A DNA stretch of 64,000 bases from an uncultured Lachnospiraceae bacterium (GCA_910577645.1 CAJTOL010000015.1:1-64000); one strand, 5' to 3'; counted from the first letter of the stretch, positions 7,825 through 17,736 are shown. The notes: generated from the letters alone by a model not told the origin. Translations and numbers: made by a program.

Positions 7825-7840
7825 AATATTTGGCGCTTAC
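7825..7840 (-). mobile_element. IS66 left terminal end
   Basis: The reverse complement reads GTAAGCGCCAAATATT, identical to the end at 6389-6404. The element extends leftwards on the minus strand through tnpA and tnpB. Its outer base abuts the last codons of the acyltransferase gene at 7842. Confidence 0.75.
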
Positions 7841-7841
7841 T

Positions 7842-8929
7842 CTATTTATGCACCGTCACCATCTTACCAAAAAATATGTCCAGGGTTTTTCGCATAAATA
7901 TTGGTCCGCATATACCAACTACAGTATATACTAAAACACTCCATCCTGAGTATAGGCTATGTGGGAACTGTGATAAAACAAAATTATTATCCATTACTAC
8001 ACACTTTGAATAGTAAAAATCCACTAACTTAAAAAATAAAAAGTGTAGCGTCATAATATCCATGCTATAATTCCCTATTTTACAAATCCAGATACATACC
8101 CTTTTTTCTTTGTAGCCTTCCAATATATGTGCCAGATATAAACAGCAGTATATTCCAGAAAAGGCAAGCAAATAGAACTGTATAAAGCCAATATATTTTC
8201 TTTGATCCAAAATAATCCATGCATTAAACCTAAAATGTGCACCAAGAATAAGCATAGAACCAATTACAAAACCGCCCTTATTTATAAAGCATAATAGTTC
8301 TTTTCTAAAACTTCTATATACCCCCCCGCCGCAACTATTGGCATTATAACCAATGCTATGTCTGCAAAATCATTTCTGACAATTCCATATTCCACACACA
8401 TAAAACCAATACATGCACATAAAATACAAACTACTATTATAAATGGCTGTCTTTTTTTCCAGTCTGATTGTATTAATGTTCCTACTGACACTAGCACTCC
8501 ATAAATTAATGTCGCATAAAAATAAGGAAACATAAACCATAGCGGCCCTCCAAACGGTTCAGCTATTAAATGAAAGTAATTCCAAAATGCATTTAATCCT
8601 GTTTGAATATCATATAATATCTGAGTATGGGGTAAAATTCCCATCGCATAAAATGTGTTATGAAGCAAACCAAGAATAATCATATAGCAAAAATACATTG
8701 GAAAAAATGAATGTAATCTTGATGCCATTAGATGGCTTACCCTTTTTTCATACTTCTCTGGATTATAAGTCAAGCCAATAATGAAAAAGAACAAAGGTAA
8801 GTGCCAATAATAAATTATAGGAACCAGATTGGGGGCATGTGTATGTCCCAGTACTACCGCAATTATACCCAAACCTTTAAGAAAGGTTACCTCTAAGTTG
8901 TTTTCTTGCTTCTTTTTTTTACTCATCAT
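7842..8929 (-). pseudogene. Acyltransferase 3 family membrane protein, frameshifted at a G7 tract
   Basis: Two overlapping frames, 8282-8929 (215 residues) and 7842-8255 (137 residues), together form one multi-spanning acyltransferase of about 350 residues. These enzymes O-acylate exported sugars. The N-terminal part has the family's FLKGLGIIAVVLGHTH motif. The first frame ends EKNYYAL just past a run of seven G (plus-strand C 8321-8327). One extra G would join it to the second frame through RKELLCFINKGG with no stop. The start at 8929 follows a GGGTG site. IS66 ends 1 bp beyond the stop. Confidence 0.75.
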
Positions 8930-9122
8930 AAATTCACCCGCCTTTTTCAGATGGAGAAGGTAGGAAGCAACCCCCTTCCCAGGATGATTAACGGAACATA
9001 TCTATTAACCTTTTTACACGTATAATGTCAACCAGTTTTACTAACTTTTTCTATTAGAAATATTGATTAAGTCTAATTCTTCCGTCTCCATAAATAATTA
9101 TGTGTAAGCTATTTTGTGTTTA

Positions 9123-10091
9123 CTACGCTCCTTCTTTTTCACACGTTCTCTCACTTATAATATATCGTGGTCTCTGTTTTACTTCCATATAAATTTTTCC
9201 TATGTACTCCCCTATAATTCCTATACAAATCAGCTGAATACTTCCTATAAAGCAGACAATACATACCATACTTGTCCAACCAGCAATAGTATGTCCACTT
9301 AAACCTTTCAACAATGCCCAAACTACACCTATAAAGCTGATAATTGCTCCTATTGTACCCAATCCCATTATAAGCCTTAAAGGCCGTATACTTAAGCTTG
9401 TAATCCCTTCTAATGCTAATGCCAACATTTTTACCATGGGGTAATGAGATTTTCCTGCAATCCGTTCATGCCTCTCATAATATACACACGTACTTTTAAA
9501 TCCTACCAGTGGTATCATTCCCCTTAAAAATAAATTAACTTCTTTAAAATTTGCGAATTCTTTCAGCACTCGTGCTGATATCAAACGATAATCTGCATGG
9601 TTATAGACTATTTCAACACCCATTTTATCCAGCAATTTGTAAAAGGCTTGTGCTGTGAAACGCTTAAAAAATGTATCCGAATCCCGGTTACTTCTAACAC
9701 CGTATACAACTTCAAAGCCCTTATGGTATCCATCGACCATTTGTTCCATAGCTGTTATATCATCTTGCCCATCGCAATCAATGGAAATAACAATATCTGC
9801 TGCTTCTTCTTTTGCCTCCATCATTCCTGCTAATACAGCGTTTTGATGCCCTCTATTGCGGCTCTGGGATATTCCCCTAAATTTTTTATTTTCTTTTGAT
9901 AACTGTTTAATTATCTCCCATGTACAATCTTTACTCCCATCATTAACGAACAAAATTTTACTTTCTTTAGCAATTTTCCCCTTTTCAATTAAGAGCATCA
10001 ATTCTTCCAAAAACATCTTTGCCGTTATTGGAAGAACCTGCTCTTCGTTATAGCAAGGAATTACAATATATAATATAGTATTCATGCTCAT
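9123..10091 (-). CDS. GtrB-type polyprenyl-phosphate glycosyltransferase (GT2, membrane)
   Basis: 322 residues. The GT2 fold carries PCYNEE (12-17), NDGSKD (50-55) and DCDGQDD (106-111), and two C-terminal membrane helices span about 230-300. This family moves a sugar from a nucleotide donor to undecaprenyl phosphate at the inner membrane face; a GT-C enzyme then uses that lipid-linked sugar outside. The GT-C gene at 10157 directly upstream fits as the partner. It is closely similar to the plus-strand paralogue at 56799. A GAAAGG site precedes the start at 10091. Confidence 0.9.
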   Translation of the reverse strand: MSMNTILYIVIPCYNEEQVLPITAKMFLEELMLLIEKGKIAKESKILFVNDGSKDCTWEIIKQLSKENKKFRGISQSRNRGHQNAVLAGMMEAKEEAADIVISIDCDGQDDITAMEQMVDGYHKGFEVVYGVRSNRDSDTFFKRFTAQAFYKLLDKMGVEIVYNHADYRLISARVLKEFANFKEVNLFLRGMIPLVGFKSTCVYYERHERIAGKSHYPMVKMLALALEGITSLSIRPLRLIMGLGTIGAIISFIGVVWALLKGLSGHTIAGWTSMVCIVCFIGSIQLICIGIIGEYIGKIYMEVKQRPRYIISERTCEKEGA

Positions 10092-10156
10092 TTTACCTTT
10101 CTAATTTTTCAATGAAAAGCTCCTATATGTGAGTTACGATTTCATGTCATATATAT

Positions 10157-11611
10157 TTACTGCTTATGCATCAATATACAGTATGTACCATCGTCAGCAA
10201 CAATTTCGCTCTCCACTCCAAGCTGCACTACAAATTCTGTCTGGGTAAATAGAAACGCCTGTTCATCTGCCTTCCACATCTCAACTCCCCCATTTGCCGG
10301 AAGTAAATCACCTGCAAGTTCCAAAGATAGAAATTCACTTTGTGCCCATCCTTCTCCTTCTCCTATTACATATCTGTATATTCTTTTGCCAGAAAATTGT
10401 TCTGTTCGAGGCACCAGGGAAAAAGCAATATTTGCAATACTTCCTTCTGGGTCTGTGCTAATTACTTCTCTTAGATTCGACCTGATGCACAAAAGTAACA
10501 TTAATATTGGAATCGATATGCTGAACAGCCCGATTATATATTTCCCCGAAATTCTGACAAGTTCATTAGCCCCAAGTGATGCCAACAGAATCAGTGGCGG
10601 GAATATGCATAGAACATACCAGTCCAATTTTGTGCTTGCGAAAGAAAAAATGGCCAACGGTATCAATATAGACAAGCCGAGCACAGATATTATATCCTTT
10701 TTCTCTTTATCCAGCAGAAGAGGAACTGCAAACGCAGCTAATAGTGCTAATATCAAAAAGCTTTTAGAGTTCCATAAATATTCAATGTAATAGTCTCTTC
10801 CTCCAGCATGCCCTTCCAAAGCAACAGAACTTCGTTTCAAAAGGTCATATTCCAACATCCCCTTAAAAAAAACTGTACCATCTTTTACTATACGGGCAAC
10901 TACCCATAACAGGATAGGGCCAAATGCAGAAACTATACATAGCATCCAATTTACAACAGTAAATCGAAAAATCCTTTTTGATATGATTAGATATGTCAAT
11001 ATAAAAATTCCTATACAGCCTGCATGCCAGCTTTTTGTCAGGAATGCGAAAGAAAAAAACAGGCATGAAAGGTATAAACCTGCATCTCCTTTCCTGTAAT
11101 AATTGCAAAACATAACCACTGCTGCTGTATAAAACAGTATGTACAGGCTATCCGCATCTCCGGTACGTGCACCATGTATAAAGAGAAGAGGTTCTGTACT
11201 CAAAAAACACAACAGTGTAAAAAGCGCGGTGAACTTCCCACTGCATTTGTATGCAAGTATACCGCTGAGTAATGCTGTCAAAATCATCGCAATAGCAGAA
11301 TATATTCTTAGCCCCAACGGAGTAAAGCCAAAAATATAATATCCAAATGCTATTATCCATTCGCTTAGTGGTGGTTTTAAATTCCAATAATCGATTTCGT
11401 TTCCATATGTTGTGACCACCCATTCGTTATTTCGAATCATCTCATAGGCACTTACACCATGCCGTGCCTCATCCCAGTTCTGAATGGCACCTTCTCCTAA
11501 CTTATACAAGCAAAGAAATGCAAATAGCAGCAGTATTAAACTAAACATTATCCAGAAAGCTAGTCCTAGAAGTTTTACATCAGAAAGCTTCTTTATCTTC
11601 CTCTTCTTCAT
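10157..11611 (-). CDS. GT-C membrane glycosyltransferase, ArnT/PMT-like
   Basis: 484 residues with about a dozen membrane helices. The first extracellular loop holds WDEARHG and YWNLKPPL, the acidic and KPPL motifs of ArnT/dolichyl-phosphate-mannosyltransferase type enzymes that use polyprenyl-phosphate sugars. A soluble tail follows about residue 390. It likely transfers the sugar made by the GtrB at 9123 onto the exported glycan. An AAAAGGAG site precedes the ATG. The acceptor and sugar cannot be read from sequence. Confidence 0.85.
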   Translation of the reverse strand: MKKRKIKKLSDVKLLGLAFWIMFSLILLLFAFLCLYKLGEGAIQNWDEARHGVSAYEMIRNNEWVVTTYGNEIDYWNLKPPLSEWIIAFGYYIFGFTPLGLRIYSAIAMILTALLSGILAYKCSGKFTALFTLLCFLSTEPLLFIHGARTGDADSLYILFYTAAVVMFCNYYRKGDAGLYLSCLFFSFAFLTKSWHAGCIGIFILTYLIISKRIFRFTVVNWMLCIVSAFGPILLWVVARIVKDGTVFFKGMLEYDLLKRSSVALEGHAGGRDYYIEYLWNSKSFLILALLAAFAVPLLLDKEKKDIISVLGLSILIPLAIFSFASTKLDWYVLCIFPPLILLASLGANELVRISGKYIIGLFSISIPILMLLLCIRSNLREVISTDPEGSIANIAFSLVPRTEQFSGKRIYRYVIGEGEGWAQSEFLSLELAGDLLPANGGVEMWKADEQAFLFTQTEFVVQLGVESEIVADDGTYCILMHKQ

Positions 11612-11673
11612 TTTAACTCCTTTTCGCTTCGTTCAGGCACAAATAGGCAAACTCAAAAAATCAAATAAATAGA

Positions 11674-12714
11674 CTAATTCTTTTTAGAAAACATAATATT
11701 AACCTGCTCTACTATCAACTTGTGGAGGTGATATAAAGCAAATGCAACGATAGCGCTAATTTCGCAGCATACGATAAACAAAGCAACACTATTTCCATAG
11801 GAAATATTAGCTAGATCAAATTTTTTGCCAATTTCATAAATGACTAAATGATGAGAAATAAAGACGGCGTAGGAATATTTACATATCTTGGAGCAGAAAT
11901 AATTTGTTCCTTTAGACTTTTCAAAAAAACGTGCCAAATATACTAGAACAACAAAAAAAGCAATTCCGATATAAGTCGTTTTTAGATCACCGCTCCAACC
12001 TGGATTTTTCCAAGAAGTTATTGCTAAAATTGCTATTGCAATAATAAATGTCTTCCAATCTACGTTTTTTCTGTATTTCACAAATAACATACCGAATATC
12101 AACTCCGGCAAGCGCACAAATATATTTACAGAGGTGTACAACGGCCAGGGATTAAAAAAAATAAAATAAAAGTATAGTGTTAAGACTATAACTGTGGTAG
12201 CCAATGGCTGCTTTATAATACAGTATCTGACAATAGGAAAGATTAAGTATATTAAGATAATACATCCTAAAAACCACTCTCCAATAATGCCAAAAGTTAT
12301 TGTAAGGTGTGCAAAATACTGATCAAAGCCTATAAATGTTAACAGTATTTTCCAAGATTCTGCTCCCCAGGGATTGGCAGTCTTGTATGTCAGAAGCCAA
12401 TATGAAAAAGCCAAGATACATGCAATCCACCACATAGGATATATTGCAGTAAAACGCTTGATATAAAATTTCTTAATACTAAATGTTTCCTTTTCATATG
12501 TGTACATTAAAGCAGCACCAGAAATAATAAAAAATAAAGCAACACCCAGATTCCCAATATAAATTCCAAAAGGATAGACAGTTAAAATGGTCTTTTCCAA
12601 ATGCTGAGGTTCCATATAAATGTATAATGCATTATAATGCGTCAATATTATTGTGAAGACTGCTATTGCACGAATAAAATCCAAATAAAAAAGCCTTTGT
12701 GGTTTACAAATCAT
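11674..12714 (-). CDS. Acyltransferase 3 family O-acyltransferase
   Basis: 346 residues, about ten membrane helices. The N-terminus YLDFIRAIAVFTIILTHYN holds the family's R-x10-H pair, and GVALFFIISGAALMY follows. Members such as OafA put acetyl or other acyl groups on surface sugars. A GGAGG site stands just before the ATG. It lies in the decorating end of the minus-strand operon. Confidence 0.9.
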   Translation of the reverse strand: MICKPQRLFYLDFIRAIAVFTIILTHYNALYIYMEPQHLEKTILTVYPFGIYIGNLGVALFFIISGAALMYTYEKETFSIKKFYIKRFTAIYPMWWIACILAFSYWLLTYKTANPWGAESWKILLTFIGFDQYFAHLTITFGIIGEWFLGCIILIYLIFPIVRYCIIKQPLATTVIVLTLYFYFIFFNPWPLYTSVNIFVRLPELIFGMLFVKYRKNVDWKTFIIAIAILAITSWKNPGWSGDLKTTYIGIAFFVVLVYLARFFEKSKGTNYFCSKICKYSYAVFISHHLVIYEIGKKFDLANISYGNSVALFIVCCEISAIVAFALYHLHKLIVEQVNIMFSKKN

Positions 12715-12761
12715 TTAGTCCTCCAGTTTTATTATTCAGTTATTTTAAGTATTCTCTTTAC

Positions 12762-14660
12762 CTATGGCTTTAGCCCTCGTCTTTGTTTTTCGGCAAGAAG
12801 AGATTCTAACATATCTATATGGTTTTGTTGGGCTTTTAAATTTTCTTTACAAGATGCAATATAATTGGATTGATTTTTTAAATTTTCTTCACAAGATGCA
12901 ATATAATTGGATTGATTTTTTAAATTTTCTTCACAGGATGTAATATAGTCAGACTGAGCTTTTAAGTTTTTTTCACATAAAGAAATGTAGGATTTATTGT
13001 CTGAATCTATCTTTTGAAAATAATCTTCTCTCCAAGTATAGAATTTCTCCTTTATATTCTTGAGTTCAGGAATCCATTCTGCAAATGCCTCATAACCAAA
13101 AAGATTATTTTCAATTCTTTGCAAATCCGTAAAGTATGCCGGAAGGATCCCATTACTTTGCATAAATAGGGGTAATGCATAAGTGAAAAACTCCATAGTA
13201 TAATTTTTAAAATGTAGATTATCTAACCCTGTAATTGATGAGACTTTTACTAAAAAAACACCATTTTCGCCTCGGATGGGAACTTTATTAACACTAATTG
13301 GGGAATTTATACTATTTTGCCGCAGCCAGTGCTCCACACTGAAATACAAATCGTTCCATTTTTCATAGTGTCTCCAATGCAAAGCTTTCAGATAATCTAT
13401 TGGAGTTGCAAGCATCCCTTCGAAACAGTTTTTTTCTAATATATGAACAGCTGTTGTGAGTGTGTCTGGAGTATTAAGAAAATTATAAACAAAGTATTTT
13501 TGCCTGATATTGTAAACTGTCCCTAGTTCTCCAGTTTCTTTTTCAAATGGACTAATAACCAAGACATACTCATAATTTCTATAATCAGCCTTAACTCCCG
13601 TAAAGAGGTTTGTGGCAGAGACTCCTATTGATTTACCATCAGCCCAAAATATATCTGCAATTGACTCAAAATCTTGCAGGCTTTGTTTAAGTTCATCCTT
13701 TTCTACAATATGTTCCTCATTAACGAATATGGCAAGGCTTTTTTCTTTAGGATTTTCCTCCCTGCTTATTGAATATTGTTCTTTAATATGGATGTCTAAA
13801 AATGCTTCCAGCAGATCACGTTGATTACAAGTACGAATTAAATTTTCATAAATCATGGATGTGTCATATGTAGTTTCTTTTTCTAAAAAGTCCAGTAATT
13901 CCTTTGCCTTTGGAAGAGCAGAGGTGCTTTCACATTTAGAAGTAAAAAATGAACGTCTTTTGAAAAAAGGAGAGCGTTTTCCTTTAATAACTTCTAAGGG
14001 AAAAGTTATTAAAGGACAGAATCCATAGTATTCGTAGTCCACGTCATCATATTGAGTATAGCAATCCCATTTAAAACCATTATCAGCGAAATATTTTGTT
14101 ATTACCTGTTCATGTTTACCGCCGCTTTCGTAATAGGAAAGAATAGGAGGCATGTTGTCCCAATATTGTTGAAAGATCAAAGATGATATAATACTCTTTC
14201 GAAAAACAGTAAAACTAGATTGAATATGTTCAGGGATATATCCATAAGGATTGTTCCACATTTCTTGAGCTCCTTTAGAATCTTCCCGAAAACATTTTGT
14301 AATTCCCCAAAAATCCAATTCTGCTTTTTGATCCATGGTATCAAAAACTTCACTTAATGGATAAACAGGACCCATTATTGTATAATTCATCAGAATAACT
14401 TCATCAAATGTTAAAATCTCTTCCCAGCCTAAACTGTCCATAACTGTTTTATATGCCCAGACATCAAACCCTCTATTCTCTCGAATGATAAGCTCTTGTG
14501 TGTATTTTTTAATAAATAATTCGCTTTCCTTTATTAAAGGACCATTAGAGACTACAATTAAACGTTGAGTATTCTTAACCAGTTCTTCTAGAATATTCCC
14601 TACATACCTATCGACAATTCCATCTTTATCAAAAAAAAAGTAAATTGCTAGCCTGTCCAT
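12762..14660 (-). CDS. RgpF-type protein with degenerate second half and 14-residue C-terminal repeats
   Basis: 632 residues. Residues 1-290 match the first half of RgpF (rhamnan synthesis protein F) enzymes: YFFFDKDGIVDRYV, ENRGFDVWAYK, DFWGIT and HIQSSF. The second half lacks the NRGRD and HDKK motifs kept by the paralogues at 17737 and 19629, so it has diverged or lost that activity. Residues 558-613 are four tandem 14-residue units (YIASCEENLKNQSN type), probably a coiled coil. The ATG overlaps the stop of the gene before it (TAATG). It probably acts on the cytoplasmic side in polysaccharide assembly; acceptor unknown. Confidence 0.8.
   Translation of the reverse strand: MDRLAIYFFFDKDGIVDRYVGNILEELVKNTQRLIVVSNGPLIKESELFIKKYTQELIIRENRGFDVWAYKTVMDSLGWEEILTFDEVILMNYTIMGPVYPLSEVFDTMDQKAELDFWGITKCFREDSKGAQEMWNNPYGYIPEHIQSSFTVFRKSIISSLIFQQYWDNMPPILSYYESGGKHEQVITKYFADNGFKWDCYTQYDDVDYEYYGFCPLITFPLEVIKGKRSPFFKRRSFFTSKCESTSALPKAKELLDFLEKETTYDTSMIYENLIRTCNQRDLLEAFLDIHIKEQYSISREENPKEKSLAIFVNEEHIVEKDELKQSLQDFESIADIFWADGKSIGVSATNLFTGVKADYRNYEYVLVISPFEKETGELGTVYNIRQKYFVYNFLNTPDTLTTAVHILEKNCFEGMLATPIDYLKALHWRHYEKWNDLYFSVEHWLRQNSINSPISVNKVPIRGENGVFLVKVSSITGLDNLHFKNYTMEFFTYALPLFMQSNGILPAYFTDLQRIENNLFGYEAFAEWIPELKNIKEKFYTWREDYFQKIDSDNKSYISLCEKNLKAQSDYITSCEENLKNQSNYIASCEENLKNQSNYIASCKENLKAQQNHIDMLESLLAEKQRRGLKP
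12822..12989 (-). repeat. Four 42-bp tandem repeats inside the RgpF-type gene
   Basis: Near-identical 42-bp units encode YIxxCxxNLKxQxx four times. The two middle units are almost identical at DNA level, consistent with slippage or unequal crossing over changing copy number. Confidence 0.8.
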
Positions 14661-15556
14661 TATACATTCCTTCCTTTTATAAATCTCGCTATAAATTTTT
14701 TATATATACTTTCTGAAGTCCTATTTTTCAATAACGTTAGTTCTTTTTCTAAGCTTTCAACTTTGTCTTTTAATTCTTGGTTTCTTATTTGCAATTCTGA
14801 TATTTGCTTATAATGCTCATTGATTTCATTTTCTTTAGCAGAAAGCATTTCTTCGTTAGTCCTTTTATAACTCCATTTTCCAGATATAATAACTTTGCCC
14901 ATTGAAGAAGGAATATTGCACACTCTAAAAACAGCTATACAATCCTGCAATATCCACCAATCCCTATCTGTACTTACCCTGACTTCCGGAATGTAGTCTA
15001 GCTCTCTTGCGGCTTCGGTTCCTTTCCAGATTAAGCTCTCAATATGAATTTTCTCCAGCATATAGTTATTATTAATAGACAAATAGCATCTGTCAAAAGT
15101 TATATCTTTCGGGCACTGAAATGACAATATAAAATCATCATTTTCATAAGGCCAGCAGTCAGATGCACTATATACTAATGTACCATTACTGAAATACTGC
15201 AAAGTCGCTCCGGTGAGATAGTTGGGCAAAAAGACGTTCTGGCGTTTCAGATTTTTTAGGTAAAATTCAAACTGAGTCTCGTCTACAACTCTAGTTTTTA
15301 ATGGGCTTGTCTCTCGACCAAATAATTCTTTGACTATTTGAGCTAATTCGCAAAAACTATTTGGAGCACTTATCATATTGGATTTATCTGCTGCCAAACG
15401 CAAATCTGCGCTTTCGAATAAGCCTTTTCTATTCACTTTTAACAATTGCCTAACTATCTGGTGCAGAAAAATCACTTTAATATTTTTTATACCGAACATA
15501 AAGAATATGCTTGTGACAGATAAAGAAGCATAGGTAATTAATGCCAAAGTTCCCAA
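14660..15556 (-). pseudogene. C-terminal part of an unrecognised enzyme, coiled-coil tail, 5' end degraded
   Basis: The frame is open from about 15710 to the TAA at 14660, but has no ATG or GTG and no ribosome site in the first 150 bp; the TTG at 15556 is only the first formal start. A beta-rich module sits around residues 108-200 (ATLQYFSNGTLVYSASDCWP), resembling the middle of the methyltransferase at 49190. A coiled coil follows at about 230-280 and a basic tail. With the aldolase stump just upstream this looks like the remains of one or two deleted genes. Function not assigned. Confidence 0.5.
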
Positions 15557-15641
15557 ATCCCTGCCATAATAGTGGACAAAATAAATCGCCTCCCAGGGTG
15601 CTTGTGTATTTCTAAGGAGAGAAAAAGGACGCTGGGAGTAT

Positions 15642-15809
15642 TTAGACTCTGGGTATAATTCCCCAGGGTGTGACTTTATACTTAGTCCAAATGGCGTAAG
15701 AATTATCTAAACCAAACACAATTTGCTTAATAGCTTCAGAACCAAAATTACAATTAAGAATTCGCCCCCCATCTCTTAATGTACAATCAAGAACCTTTAT
15801 TATATTCAC
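15642..15809 (-). pseudogene. Stump of an HMGL-like (aldolase-type) gene
   Basis: From a GTG at 15809 the frame reads KVLDCTLRDGGRI, the metal-binding N-terminal motif of the HMGL-like/DRE-TIM aldolase superfamily. It loses similarity after about 35 residues and stops at 15642. The intact family is around 300-500 residues. Its start lies only 5 nt beyond the cytidylyltransferase stop, suggesting the two were once an operon pair making or activating an alpha-keto acid sugar. Confidence 0.6.
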
Positions 15810-15813
15810 TTAA

Positions 15814-16548
15814 TTATCCTCTTAATTTTTTGCTTATAATTTGAGTTACTTTTTCTAAATCCGCTTTTGTATCAACGGATAAAGAATCACTTGCTATTTT
15901 TGTGTAATAAATTGGAATATTGTTTTCTAAAAATCTCAAGTGGTCGATATCCTCTATTTTTTCTAAAGTTCCCATCGGGGTGTTTACAAAGAATTCTAAC
16001 GCTTCTTTATTAAAACATTCGATACCAATAGCCTTTTTGTATTTAAATTGAAGGCTAGATTTAGGAGTAGGAATAGGAAAACGAGATTGATATAAACATT
16101 GGCCTTGGGTGCTCAAAACTATCTTTACATTTGATATATCCATTACCTCTGCTGGATCTGTCATTTCACGGTATGCACTAAAGAACGCAGGTTTATCATG
16201 AATAATGGTTTTTGGAAGAACCGCTTCTATATTTTCAGGTGATACCAATGGCTCGTCACCATTTATGCTTACATAATAGTCAGCCTTTATTTTTCCTGTA
16301 ACTTCAAAAATACGATGAATATGATTGGGGCAATCTGCACTTGTATGTAAAAATGGGATTTTCTCAGATAAACAGTATGATTCAATGCGTTCATCGTCCG
16401 TCGCTACTACAACATATCCAAATTGTTTTACTTTTTTCACCTGATTAAACACCCACCAGATCATAGGTTTTCCGCAAATGTCCGCCAGAGGTTTTCCGGG
16501 GAGCCTACTTGAATTATAGCGGGCAGGTATTACGCCTATTACTTTCAT
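15814..16548 (-). CDS. KdsB-like cytidylyltransferase (CMP-sugar synthesis)
   Basis: 244 residues, close to the KdsB length. The nucleotide-binding start IPARYNSSRLPGKPL (7-21), VVATDDERI (47-55), SINGDEPLV (94-102) and SVDTKADL near the end are those of CMP-KDO synthetase-type enzymes, which activate a keto-sugar acid as its CMP form. The usual SGTDR segment is replaced by NHIHR, so the substrate may not be KDO itself. The start lacks a clear Shine-Dalgarno site. An aldolase stump follows directly. Confidence 0.75.
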   Translation of the reverse strand: MKVIGVIPARYNSSRLPGKPLADICGKPMIWWVFNQVKKVKQFGYVVVATDDERIESYCLSEKIPFLHTSADCPNHIHRIFEVTGKIKADYYVSINGDEPLVSPENIEAVLPKTIIHDKPAFFSAYREMTDPAEVMDISNVKIVLSTQGQCLYQSRFPIPTPKSSLQFKYKKAIGIECFNKEALEFFVNTPMGTLEKIEDIDHLRFLENNIPIYYTKIASDSLSVDTKADLEKVTQIISKKLRG

Positions 16549-16601
16549 TGTAATACTTATATGACTCTGATAACTGAATCATATATTCCTTTCCTATATT
16601 T

Positions 16602-17735
16602 TTATTTACAGACTAAATGGTATACGCCAGCTCCTATTTTCCAAAGTAATTTTGGCAGATGTTCATGAAGCCAGAACTTCCAATCAAATCCCAACAAAGC
16701 GGTATCTGTAGGAGTAATGGCTTCGATATGCTGTATCGGTTCAGCGTACAATGGAATTGAAGCTAATTCATAAAAATTTTTTTGTGTAAAATTATACTTT
16801 TCCTTTAAAATTGCTCGGGTTACATCATTTTGAAGTAATGGTACTATCCGATTTAGAGCTTCTGCTCTGTGGTAATTTCCACAAAAAGCGGGCTTTAACA
16901 AAAGAAAAACTTTTTCACATGCTAACTCTTCTTTCGTACATGAAGCCGGATTTAAAAAATCTTCTTTAAAAGCGCTTATAAAATCAGCATCACTCATATT
17001 GTCAAAAAAGCGTGACAACACATAGGCAAACTCATAGTTAGAACGATTATTAACTTCTGTAGACGGTGCACTTGCATTTGACCCATCCAAAAACCATCGA
17101 TAATTAGTCAATCGTTCCTGCAGCACATGGATATCAGCAATTTTAGCTATACGAATCCATAAATCATAATCCTGTATTTGACGCAAAGAATAATTATAAT
17201 TTCCCACCTTCTGGATAACATCTCTCCGGAATACAACACTGGGATGGCATAAACAGCTTCCTTTAAAGAAAAAATAGTGTAACCAGTCTAACCTGTTTTT
17301 ATTTTGTGTATTAAATAGCAAAACACGGTCAGTATCTTGTTCCGATAGTAGATTGCCATTTTCATCTACCACATTGACAAGAGTAAAGCAAGCACCACAA
17401 TTCTCGTGCTCCTCCATATAAGAAACTTGCTTTTCTAATTTATCGGGACGCCAGGTATCATCGCTGTCAATTCGAGCGTAGTATTTTCCCGTTCCATATT
17501 CTAATCCATAGTTAAAAGCGAAGCACATCTGCTCATTTCTATCAAAAAAATATGTTTGAATTCTTTTATCTGTGTAAGAACAAATAATATCTCTGGAACG
17601 ATCAGTTGAACAATCATCAATAATAATAAACTCAAAATTATTGTATGTTTGGTTTAAAACACTTTTAATAGTTTGAGCAACGAAGCGTTCTCCATTATAA
17701 TTTGACATTATGACGCTAACTAACGGTTGATTCAT
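16602..17735 (-). CDS. GT2 family glycosyltransferase
   Basis: 377 residues. The GT-A fold is at residues 1-230, with VSVIMSNYNGERFV, DDCSTDRS and the DxD in ARIDSDD, plus the late QDYDLW motif. It is followed by about 110 residues of helix. The tail WKFWLHEHLPKLLWKIGAG is nearly the same as that of the RgpF protein at 19629. GAGG precedes the ATG; the gene starts 1 nt after the stop of the RgpF gene upstream. It adds one sugar of the repeat unit from a nucleotide donor; specificity unknown. Confidence 0.88.
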   Translation of the reverse strand: MNQPLVSVIMSNYNGERFVAQTIKSVLNQTYNNFEFIIIDDCSTDRSRDIICSYTDKRIQTYFFDRNEQMCFAFNYGLEYGTGKYYARIDSDDTWRPDKLEKQVSYMEEHENCGACFTLVNVVDENGNLLSEQDTDRVLLFNTQNKNRLDWLHYFFFKGSCLCHPSVVFRRDVIQKVGNYNYSLRQIQDYDLWIRIAKIADIHVLQERLTNYRWFLDGSNASAPSTEVNNRSNYEFAYVLSRFFDNMSDADFISAFKEDFLNPASCTKEELACEKVFLLLKPAFCGNYHRAEALNRIVPLLQNDVTRAILKEKYNFTQKNFYELASIPLYAEPIQHIEAITPTDTALLGFDWKFWLHEHLPKLLWKIGAGVYHLVCK

Positions 17736-17736
17736 A

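Noticed and set aside
10386..10790. Plus-strand open frame of 134 residues
   Set aside because: It lies antisense inside the GT-C gene, with no motif and no ribosome site; a shadow frame.
12822..12989. CRISPR-like array
   Set aside because: The repeats are contiguous, in frame, 42 bp long without spacers and encode a coiled coil inside a gene.
14660..15556. A full gene starting at the TTG at 15556
   Set aside because: No ribosome binding site, and the same frame stays open upstream to about 15710 without a start; it is treated as a degraded gene.
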